Below the pieces are notes generated by a model that made no database searches, was not told the DNA's origin, and was given only the letters and a program-made list of their open reading frames with translations. Positions 1-5,696 of a stretch of DNA of 36,343 bases are shown in pieces. This stretch comes from UBA668 sp966112835 (GTDB lineage Bacteria; Actinomycetota; Acidimicrobiia; Acidimicrobiales; Ilumatobacteraceae): positions 1-36,343 of the forward strand of contig CBHWEI010000006.1 in assembly GCA_966112835.1 (NCBI GenBank), written 5' to 3'. A program made the translations under genes and the position numbers. Position 1 is the first letter of the stretch. Each line of letters opens with the position of its first letter.

Positions 1-41
1 TTCCCAAGCTGAGAACGCGGGTTCGATTCCCGTCACCCGCT
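1..41 (+). tRNA. tRNA-Gly(CCC), 3' part only
   Basis: The window opens inside a tRNA. The first seven bases read as the anticodon loop TTCCCAA with anticodon CCC at 3-5, followed by the 3' anticodon strand GCTGA, a four-base variable loop and a T arm. The T stem GCGGG/CCCGT encloses the loop TTCGATT at 22-28. The acceptor 3' strand CACCCGC ends with discriminator T at 41, as usual for bacterial tRNA-Gly. CCA is not encoded. The 5' half lies outside the window, so pairing of the D and acceptor arms cannot be checked. Confidence 0.88.
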
Positions 42-134
42 CTGCGAAGCACCCTCGGTCGCACTGATCGGGAGGAGCGCAGCGACGGATACCCTCACCC
101 GCTCTGCGAAGCACCCTCGGTCGCACTGATCGGG
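33..134. repeat. Tandem direct repeat of tRNA-Gly tail plus flank
   Basis: A 40-bp sequence occurs identically at 33-72 and 95-134, giving a 62-bp period. Each copy starts with the last nine bases of the tRNA (TCACCCGCT) and continues into non-tRNA sequence ending TGATCGGG. The second copy therefore carries a detached fragment of tRNA 3' end without the rest of the gene. A local slip or recombination duplication explains it most simply. Resemblance to an integration att repeat is noted, but no integrase is present in the window. Confidence 0.85.
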
Positions 135-137
135 GCG

Positions 138-163
138 TCATGCAGAACTGAAGTTCTGCATGA
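138..163. terminator. Perfect 12-bp inverted repeat, probable bidirectional terminator
   Basis: TCATGCAGAACT (138-149) and its exact reverse complement (152-163) are separated by only GA. The palindrome lies between the rightward tRNA and the leftward small gene, whose stop codon begins the next base at 164. This placement fits a shared convergent terminator. There is no T tract on either strand, as is common for actinobacterial terminators. A protein-binding palindrome is the alternative. Confidence 0.6.
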
Positions 164-388
164 TCAGCCGCACTTGTCGGCGCAGCGGTCGCACTCGACG
201 GACGGGTCGGTGAGCACCTCGCCCACGCCCAGGTCGTGTGCACCCGACGACCTCACTCGCACCGCGTAATCGTCGGAGCCGATGTTGAAGCGGCATTCCA
301 CCGTGCCGTCGGGCCACCGGACGCCTGTCAGGTCGTCGGGGATGCGGCGGTCGCTGATGTCGTTGGGGGTGATGGTTCGGCGTGGCAT
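164..388 (-). CDS. Small hypothetical protein with cysteine-rich C-terminus
   Basis: A 74-residue protein I do not recognise. It is hydrophilic with no signal peptide or membrane segment. The middle (residues 20-47) alternates like a short beta sheet, and the tail carries Cys66, Cys69 and Cys73 in the arrangement CxxCxxxC; with Cys32 this could bind zinc, but that is inference. The ATG at 388 was chosen because translation from it gives a natural composition; no strong ribosome-binding site is visible. A longer overlapping frame (138-416) is very arginine- and histidine-rich, as expected for a shadow frame, and was set aside. It is divergent from the secreted protein at 458, with 69 bp between them. 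Confidence 0.55.
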   Translation of the reverse strand: MPRRTITPNDISDRRIPDDLTGVRWPDGTVECRFNIGSDDYAVRVRSSGAHDLGVGEVLTDPSVECDRCADKCG

Positions 389-457
389 GGGGCACCTGAG
401 GAGTGAGGCCGAGCACGGTACCGGTCTACTGTCGGATCAACTTGTCAGGAGGTTGAC

Positions 458-1804
458 ATGAGCGGCGGCATGTGGGTGCGATGGGCAGCGATCGGGGCGG
501 CGGTGGCCGTGGCGCTGGGCGCCGGCGGGCTGGGAGTGGTGAACGCGACCATCAACTCCGGCGCGCGTTCCACGTTCGTTCCCATTCGCACGTGCCGATT
601 GATCGACACCCGGCCGGCACCGCGCACGGTCGGTACACGGGCGACGCCGCTGAAGCCGGGTGAGGCGGCCACGTTCAACGCCCGAGGCGTGAACGGCCGG
701 TGCAACATCCCGGCCGGTGCCGCCACCATCGTGGCTCAGGTGACCGCGTACTCGCCCACCGCCACCGGCGCCCTGGTGCTGTTCCCCCAGGGTGAGACCC
801 GCCCGACCACGGTGAACGTGGTGCTCAACGCGAACCAGCCGCAGACGGGTTCGCTCGCGACCATCCGGCTGTCCAGCCTGGGCCGGTTCAGCGTGTACAA
901 CTCGGTCGGATCGGTGCACATCTCCGTAGACGTCCAGGGTTATTACGAGGACCACAACCACGACGACCGCTACTACACGAAGGCCCAGGTCGACACCGCG
1001 ATCGCGACGGCCATCGCATCGGTCACCCCACCGCGCCCGTTGGGGGTGGTCACCGTCGAGACGTCCGGTGGCGACTTCACCAGCGTGCAGGCCGCACTCG
1101 ACTCGATCACCGATGCCTCCGCAACGAAGCGGTACACGGTGAAGGTCGGCCGCGGCGTCTTCACCGGCAGGATCACGCTGAAGGACTACGTCGACATCGA
1201 GGGCGCCGGCGCCGACTACACCACGCTGACGGCACCGGCTCAGCTGACGCCTTCCTACGATGACGCCGTTGGCGCGCCGACCGTGGCTGCCACGGGCGCG
1301 ATCCACGCCGAGGTTCGCGACGTCACCATCGAGCAAAAGGGACCCGCGGGCACGGGCGAAGCTGCAATCGCCATCGTCAACAACTCCACCACGTCGAACC
1401 TCGTCTACCGCGACGTGCGGGTCAGCGCGATCAGCAACACCATCGCGATCGGCATCGTGGAGGACCGTTCGGCCACCCGGTTCGACGGGTTGGACGTGTT
1501 CGCCGACGGAACGAACCCCGACAACTCGCCCCCGAACTTCCCGCAGCAGTACGGCGTCTATGCACTGACGTCGACGGCGGAGTTCGTCGATGCGCGCGTC
1601 ACGGTCACCACCAGTCCGATCAGCGGGGACATCGCCGTCCTGTCCCAGCACAAGCAGGTCACCTTCCGTTCCTCGTCGATCGTCGGTGGAGCTGCCGGCG
1701 CGATCCTCATCGGGTCGGAGTTGTCCGGCGGCTTCTCGAGTTCGGTGTGCATCGGCGTCTACGACCCGATCAACAAGGTCGACCGCAGCGGCAACTGCCT
1801 CTGA
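458..1804 (+). CDS. Secreted right-handed beta-helix protein
   Basis: A 448-residue exported protein. Residues 7-30 form a hydrophobic signal or anchor. Residues 40-163 are a beta-rich domain beginning VPIRTCRLIDTRP, of a type I associate with cell-surface proteins of Acidimicrobiia. The hinge DHNHDDRYYTKAQVD (165-179) resembles the collar between phage-fibre-like segments, where trimerisation is usual. Residues about 197-448 start with GGDFTSVQAALDSI, the opening signature of pectinesterase/pectate-lyase-like parallel beta-helices, and continue with coil-like repeats rich in N, T and V. I cannot identify pectinesterase catalytic residues, so a binding or structural role is as likely as hydrolysis. 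The start is supported by AGGAGG five bases upstream of the ATG. It is transcribed alone, divergent from the small gene at 388. Confidence 0.85.
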   Translation: MSGGMWVRWAAIGAAVAVALGAGGLGVVNATINSGARSTFVPIRTCRLIDTRPAPRTVGTRATPLKPGEAATFNARGVNGRCNIPAGAATIVAQVTAYSPTATGALVLFPQGETRPTTVNVVLNANQPQTGSLATIRLSSLGRFSVYNSVGSVHISVDVQGYYEDHNHDDRYYTKAQVDTAIATAIASVTPPRPLGVVTVETSGGDFTSVQAALDSITDASATKRYTVKVGRGVFTGRITLKDYVDIEGAGADYTTLTAPAQLTPSYDDAVGAPTVAATGAIHAEVRDVTIEQKGPAGTGEAAIAIVNNSTTSNLVYRDVRVSAISNTIAIGIVEDRSATRFDGLDVFADGTNPDNSPPNFPQQYGVYALTSTAEFVDARVTVTTSPISGDIAVLSQHKQVTFRSSSIVGGAAGAILIGSELSGGFSSSVCIGVYDPINKVDRSGNCL

Positions 1805-1812
1805 CCGTCGAG

Positions 1813-1828
1813 GTGTTCCACCGAACAC
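1813..1828 (+). terminator. Hairpin after the beta-helix gene
   Basis: GTGTTC (1813-1818), loop CACC and GAACAC (1823-1828) form a perfect 6-bp hairpin 9 bases after the stop codon. A second short palindrome, GACGA-T-TCGTC, follows at 1838-1848, before the ANTAR gene. Neither has a T tract. Either could be a weak terminator or an operator for the downstream regulatory genes. Confidence 0.35.
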
Positions 1829-1863
1829 GTCTGAACTGACGATTCGTCGGGCACCGAAATCGA

Positions 1864-2130
1864 GTGAGCACCGACGAGGGACACCACGCGATGCAGGGAC
1901 GCAGCGAACTGGGCGACCTGCGGGCAGAGGTCTCGGGTCTTCGCGCCGCGATGGAGACCCGGGCCATCATCGAGCAGGCGAAAGGCCTGATCATCGCATC
2001 GATGGGCGTCGACGCCGACCAGGCCTTCGAGTTGCTCATCCGCCAGTCCCAGGCCGAGAACGTGAAGTTGCACGTGATCGCCGAGCGGCTCATCTCGAGC
2101 GCGATCCGCACGCCGATGGTCCGGCGCTGA
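1864..2130 (+). CDS. Stand-alone ANTAR-domain RNA-binding antiterminator
   Basis: An 88-residue protein. Residues 16-37 form an amphipathic helix (LGDLRAEVSGLRAAMETRAI) that leads into a full ANTAR core, IEQAKGLIIASMGVDADQAF, continuing to about residue 78. ANTAR proteins bind paired hexaloop RNA hairpins and prevent termination. They normally carry a receiver, GAF or PAS sensor; this one has none, so control may come from partner proteins. The GTG start at 1864 is tentative, with ATG 1891 possible. The gene lies 6 bp upstream of an RsbW-like kinase and close to a STAS protein, which suggests a link to stress or sigma-factor signalling (inference). Confidence 0.85.
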   Translation: MSTDEGHHAMQGRSELGDLRAEVSGLRAAMETRAIIEQAKGLIIASMGVDADQAFELLIRQSQAENVKLHVIAERLISSAIRTPMVRR

Positions 2131-2136
2131 GGGCCG

Positions 2137-2670
2137 ATGGCGACCGGCGCGAATGACGGGGTTCGTTCGGGCGACGCAGTGGGTACTGGTTCGGCACCCG
2201 TCCGCATCGAGTCACCCCTTCGGAGCACCATGTCGCGCCCTGCCAACATCCCGATGCGCCTTCGGCACGCGGGAGACGGCGTATCGGTGGCCATCGAGGA
2301 TCACCCGAGCGAGGCGGCCCGGATGCGTGACCTGATGCGAGGCCTCCTGCCCGAGTGGATGTCGGCCACCGAACGGAACGACGCCATCGTGGTGGTCAGT
2401 GAACTGGTGACGAATGCGCTGGTGCACGGTCGACCGCCGCGGACGCTGCACGTGCACATGGCGCCCGACACGATCGTCATCGAAGTCTCGGATGGTTCGC
2501 CGGTGCCGGCGGCAACGGTCGACCCCACTGGTCGCGTCGGCGGCCAGGGGCTGCGCATCGTCGAGGCGCTGTGTGAGCGTTGGGGCAGTTCGTCGAACCC
2601 CGACGGGATGGCTGGGAAGCACGTGTGGTGTGCCATGCGCACCGCGCCCGAACCGTCGAACTGGGTCTGA
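2137..2670 (+). CDS. RsbW-like anti-sigma factor serine kinase (HATPase_c_2)
   Basis: A 177-residue GHKL ATPase of the RsbW/SpoIIAB type. The N box is SELVTNALVHG at 88-98 with Asn93, the D box VSDGS carries Asp119, and the G box GGQGLRIV spans 135-142. Family members bind a sigma factor or phosphorylate a STAS antagonist on serine. The first 30-40 residues are not conserved-looking, so ATG 2230 (residue 32, MSRPAN) is a credible alternative start. The gene is 6 bp after the ANTAR gene and 135 bp before the STAS gene, consistent with a partner-switching set. No sigma factor gene is nearby, so its target is unknown. Confidence 0.85.
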   Translation: MATGANDGVRSGDAVGTGSAPVRIESPLRSTMSRPANIPMRLRHAGDGVSVAIEDHPSEAARMRDLMRGLLPEWMSATERNDAIVVVSELVTNALVHGRPPRTLHVHMAPDTIVIEVSDGSPVPAATVDPTGRVGGQGLRIVEALCERWGSSSNPDGMAGKHVWCAMRTAPEPSNWV

Positions 2671-2689
2671 TCGTCACTTTCCCAGGCCG

Positions 2690-2718
2690 TTGCGCATGGG
2701 AGAGGCGCTCTGTAGGGT
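2690..2718 (+). promoter_or_regulatory. Candidate housekeeping promoter upstream of the STAS gene
   Basis: TTGCGC at 2690-2695, a 17-bp spacer and TAGGGT at 2713-2718 resemble a -35/-10 pair for a vegetative sigma factor. Transcription would start near 2725, giving an untranslated leader of about 80 bases before ATG 2806. The prediction is by eye only. Confidence 0.4.
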
Positions 2719-2723
2719 CAGGA

Positions 2724-2752
2724 GTTCAGCGGCTCCTTCGGAACTGCTGAAC
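2724..2752 (+). other. Long imperfect hairpin in the STAS gene leader
   Basis: The arms 2724-2736 (GTTCAGCGGCTCC) and 2740-2752 (GGAACTGCTGAAC) pair over 13 positions with one C/A mismatch and one G-T wobble, closing on the loop TTC. It lies after the kinase stop codon and right after the candidate -10 element. It could terminate the ANTAR-kinase transcript or sit at the 5' end of the STAS messenger. There is no T tract. Confidence 0.5.
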
Positions 2753-2805
2753 GGTTGAGACCACAGCCGCTGTTGTCGGGCGCCCTGCGCCCCAGAGGAC
2801 TCGTG

Positions 2806-3210
2806 ATGTACCAACCGTTCGACGACCCGCCGCTCACCGACCTCGCGGCCGCGCCATTGCTGACGTTCACCGTCGACTTCGACCATCCCCGGCGCGCCGT
2901 CGTCCGACTGTGCGGCGAGGTGGACCACTTCAATTCGTGGGTCGTCTCGTCGCTCGTCGAAGGCACCGTGCTCGCCGGGTGCGATCGGGTCGAGCTGGAT
3001 GCGCGCGACATCGTGTTCACCGACTCGTCGCTGCTGTCAGCGCTCGAGGCGTGCGCGCCGGCGCTCGCTCAGTCGGGCTGCAGCGTCGGCATCATCCATC
3101 CGTCGGCAAGCGTGCTGCGCCTGTTGGAGCTGCTGCAGTTGCCGCAGCTCACCGCGGACCGACCCGACGATGTCGCTCGTTGTCCTTCACCGGGTACTCA
3201 CGACGAATGA
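2806..3210 (+). CDS. STAS-domain anti-anti-sigma factor
   Basis: A 134-residue RsbV/SpoIIAA-like protein. Residues 19-110 form the STAS fold: RAVVRLCGEVDHFNSW, then VELDARDIVFTDSSLLSAL with the likely phosphorylated serine at 74 or 75 next to Asp73. Family members bind the RsbW-like kinase and free the sigma factor when dephosphorylated. ATG 2806 is preferred because AGAGGA ends six bases upstream; an upstream TTG (2755) would fall within the hairpin. The cognate kinase is probably the gene ending at 2670. It converges on the serine hydrolase gene at 3259. Confidence 0.85.
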   Translation: MYQPFDDPPLTDLAAAPLLTFTVDFDHPRRAVVRLCGEVDHFNSWVVSSLVEGTVLAGCDRVELDARDIVFTDSSLLSALEACAPALAQSGCSVGIIHPSASVLRLLELLQLPQLTADRPDDVARCPSPGTHDE

Positions 3211-3219
3211 GTGACACAA

Positions 3220-3262
3220 CTGAGCCGCAGACCACGGCATGCGCCGAGGTCACCCGGCTCAG
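3220..3262. terminator. Convergent terminator hairpin
   Basis: CTGAGCCG (3220-3227) pairs exactly with CGGCTCAG (3255-3262), and a smaller CGGC-ATGC-GCCG hairpin lies within the loop. The structure fills the 48-bp gap between the STAS gene and the leftward hydrolase gene, and its right arm overlaps that gene's stop codon. It could serve both strands. Confidence 0.45.
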
Positions 3263-4599
3263 CTGACGCGATCGAGTCGACGCAGACCCGCCAGCACGTG
3301 GTCGACGGGTTGATCAGGTGGCGGAAACACAAGGACATAGTCACGACCGCCGAGCGGCGCGATGAAGATCTCGTCGTCGACCGCAGCGAGCGGCAGCGCA
3401 CCCGTCGCCACCGCATCGGGGGTGCCAAGTCCCCACGTGACCTCGACTGCGAGACCCTGCTCCACCTCGGTGACGTCAACGACCGTCGACGACGATCGAA
3501 AGCGCCCCACGTACCGATCGACATCGACGACGCGACCAGGATCTGCGGTCACACCGAGTGGAGCCGCGACGCCGGGAAACGCCGAGCTGAGGCCGGCGAA
3601 CACATGCCGGTGGAAGACCTGGGGCACTCCCCCGGTGCTCATGATCGCAAGCACGGTGTCGAACTCGGGAAGTATGCGGAGGTACGCGGACTGACCGTTC
3701 ACGCCCCCGTCGTGAAACACGACCGGTGTACCCCAGCGCTCATCGAGGAACACCCCGAGACCCATGGTGCCACCGTTGTTCGGGTCATTGATGAAGCATT
3801 GCGGCGCTCGCATGGCGACCAGTGCAGCGTGCTCGTGCGGAGTGCCGTGCCGACCAAGATGCAGCTCACCGAAGGAGAGAAGTCCGTCGATGGTGGTCCA
3901 GGTGCGTGAACCAGCGGGCGTCAGGCATGCCGGCCCGACGACCGTGCCGACCGGGATCTGCACCCCGCCAGCGTCTTCGACATGACCGACCGCGGTCGTA
4001 GCCGCGTCGATCACGGACAACTCAGTGGTGATCTCGGCGCCGCAGCGACTCGAAATGCGCTCACGCAACGCGTGTTCGAACGAGTCGCCCGTCACCGATT
4101 GGATCATCGCCCCGAGTAGCCCGTACGCAGCGTTGTTGTAGGAGAACGCCGTACCAGGCGTGGTCTGCTGAGGGCACGAGGCCACTCGCTGAACCAAGGA
4201 CTCGAGCGCGCCACCTCCCTCGGCGAGGTCCTCCCAGATGTCACCGTCGAACCCCGCCATGTGACTGAGCAAGTGACGGGGTGTGATCATGGGTGTCGCC
4301 GCTCGGTCGGCGACGCGGAACCGAGGCAGATACTCGACGAGTGGCGCGTCGATGTCCACCACGCCATCGGCTCGCAACAACGAGACGATGCTCGCCGTCA
4401 TCGCCTTCGTCACAGAGCCAGCGAGCATGAACGTTTCGCGACTGAGCGGGGCGCCCGTTGCACTGTTCGCCATCCCTCGGACGAGGACGGTTCGCCTGCC
4501 ACGAACGCTCACGCCCACCACCGCGCCCACGATGCGGTACCGCTCGCACAGCACTTCCAGGTCCAGGCGTTGCTGCAGCGAAGAACCGTCGGACGTCAC
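3259..4599 (-). CDS. Serine hydrolase of the beta-lactamase/S12 family (second of pair)
   Basis: A 446-residue cytoplasmic-looking protein. The catalytic S-x-x-K is SVTK at 62-65, the second motif is YNN at 154-156, and the third is HDGG at 296-299. This family includes D-aminopeptidases, DD-carboxypeptidases, esterases and class C beta-lactamases; the motifs do not pick a substrate. The C-terminal 100 residues after the hydrolase core form a beta-rich extension (DRYVGRFRSSSTVVDVTEV) like the lipocalin-like tail of D-aminopeptidases. The GTG start at 4599 overlaps the stop of the upstream paralogue as GTGA, so translation is coupled. Its position beside D-aminoacylase and D-aminopeptidase genes favours D-peptide or D-ester hydrolysis (inference). 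Confidence 0.85.
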   Translation of the reverse strand: MTSDGSSLQQRLDLEVLCERYRIVGAVVGVSVRGRRTVLVRGMANSATGAPLSRETFMLAGSVTKAMTASIVSLLRADGVVDIDAPLVEYLPRFRVADRAATPMITPRHLLSHMAGFDGDIWEDLAEGGGALESLVQRVASCPQQTTPGTAFSYNNAAYGLLGAMIQSVTGDSFEHALRERISSRCGAEITTELSVIDAATTAVGHVEDAGGVQIPVGTVVGPACLTPAGSRTWTTIDGLLSFGELHLGRHGTPHEHAALVAMRAPQCFINDPNNGGTMGLGVFLDERWGTPVVFHDGGVNGQSAYLRILPEFDTVLAIMSTGGVPQVFHRHVFAGLSSAFPGVAAPLGVTADPGRVVDVDRYVGRFRSSSTVVDVTEVEQGLAVEVTWGLGTPDAVATGALPLAAVDDEIFIAPLGGRDYVLVFPPPDQPVDHVLAGLRRLDRVS

Positions 4600-5648
4600 G
4601 CCCCACCGTCGCGCAGTGCGTGAATGACCCCGTGCAAGAGACGTTGCTTGGATGCCATGTCGAACGGGATGGCGGTGTGCGCGCCAGCGACGGTGACGTC
4701 GTGCTCGGGGAAGTGGTACATCCATGTGCCCCAGAAGCCCTCGTGGCCGATGCGGACGATGCCGTCGATGGTGCTCTGGAAGATGCCCAGCCCGCAGCGC
4801 TGGCCGACGTCGCCGAGGTCGGTGACCGCGCTGCAGTCGAGCATGGCCGCGGTGAGCGTCGGTGGCAACAGCGCTCCCGTCGCCACTGCCCGGACGTATG
4901 TCGCCAGGTCGCGCGCAGTGCACACCAGGCCGCCACCGCCGTAGCCGTCGAACGACGGGTTGAACCCGAACGTGTCCGTCGGGCCGAGGTACTGATGCGC
5001 ACGAGGCGGCGCGTCGGCCGGCGCGGGTTCCTTGCCCTCCAGCCACGTGTGCGGGAGTCCGAGCTCGTCGATGCCCGACTCGGCGCGCAGTGCCGTGGCG
5101 AACGGAAGACTCGCGTGGCGCTCCAACAACAGCGCCAGCAGTACGTAACCGGTGTCGCTGTAGTGGAACGCTGCGCCGGGCGCGCAGTACGGCGCGCCGT
5201 GGTCGAAGGCCATGCCAATCAGGTCGGTGGCCGACCACTCGCGTTGCGGGTCGGCGCCGATGGCTCGGCGATAGTGGTCGTCGTTGCCGAAGTCGTACAC
5301 GCCACTGGTGTGCTGCAGCAGGTGACGGACGGTGATGACCGGCGCATCGGGCACCGCGGCGCGCAGCATCGATGCGGCAGGTTCGGGAATGTGCGGCAAC
5401 GCAGGCTCGTCGAGCACGACGACGCCTCGGTCCACCAGGCGCAGCACCGACACCGCGACGAACGTCTTGGTGATGCTCGCGGTGCGGAAGCACTCGTTGC
5501 CGGTCAACCCCGCGCCGTCGCGTTCCAGCACGCCGGCTCCGCCGCTCCAGCTGCAACGAAGTGACGGCGATTCCACGTGCATCACCACGCCAGGCATGTC
5601 GGTGTGGGCGGCCAGGAACTGGTCGAGAAGGGTCTGCAGCGGCGCCAT
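4596..5648 (-). CDS. Serine hydrolase of the beta-lactamase/S12 family (first of pair)
   Basis: A 350-residue protein with SITK at 58-61, YSD at 163-165 and HEG at 302-304, the three catalytic motifs of the S12 fold. YSD in place of the YxN of true beta-lactamases points to an esterase or peptidase. There is no signal peptide, so action on imported substrates in the cytoplasm is likely. It is paralogous to the downstream gene, though clearly diverged and about 95 residues shorter, lacking the C-terminal extension. It starts at ATG 5648, divergent from the PucR-type regulator 48 bp away, which probably controls it. Confidence 0.87.
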   Translation of the reverse strand: MAPLQTLLDQFLAAHTDMPGVVMHVESPSLRCSWSGGAGVLERDGAGLTGNECFRTASITKTFVAVSVLRLVDRGVVVLDEPALPHIPEPAASMLRAAVPDAPVITVRHLLQHTSGVYDFGNDDHYRRAIGADPQREWSATDLIGMAFDHGAPYCAPGAAFHYSDTGYVLLALLLERHASLPFATALRAESGIDELGLPHTWLEGKEPAPADAPPRAHQYLGPTDTFGFNPSFDGYGGGGLVCTARDLATYVRAVATGALLPPTLTAAMLDCSAVTDLGDVGQRCGLGIFQSTIDGIVRIGHEGFWGTWMYHFPEHDVTVAGAHTAIPFDMASKQRLLHGVIHALRDGGA

Positions 5649-5696
5649 GAATGCTCACGGTATGACGGCAGTCAAGGCCAGGGGTACCGTTGCCGG
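5649..5696. promoter_or_regulatory. Divergent promoter/operator region
   Basis: This 48-bp gap must hold the promoters of both the leftward hydrolase pair and the rightward regulator, unless these lie inside the genes. It contains an inverted repeat, ACGGTA (5657-5662) and TACCGT (5685-5690), with 22 bp between the arms, and a smaller TGAC-GGCA-GTCA (5663-5674) inside. PucR-type regulators often control divergent neighbours, so these are the best operator candidates. No clear -35/-10 pair is visible. Confidence 0.4.

Noticed and set aside
1..163. Edge of an integrated genomic island
   Set aside because: The tRNA-tail repeat is only 62 bp apart and there is no integrase, transposase or composition change to the right.
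437..1828. 463-codon minus-strand frame opposite the beta-helix gene
   Set aside because: Arginine- and valine-rich composition without motifs; the plus strand has a signal peptide and a good ribosome-binding site.
3259..5648. Beta-lactam resistance genes
   Set aside because: The second and third motifs (YSD/HEG, YNN/HDGG) and absence of export signals suit peptidases or esterases better than secreted class C beta-lactamases.
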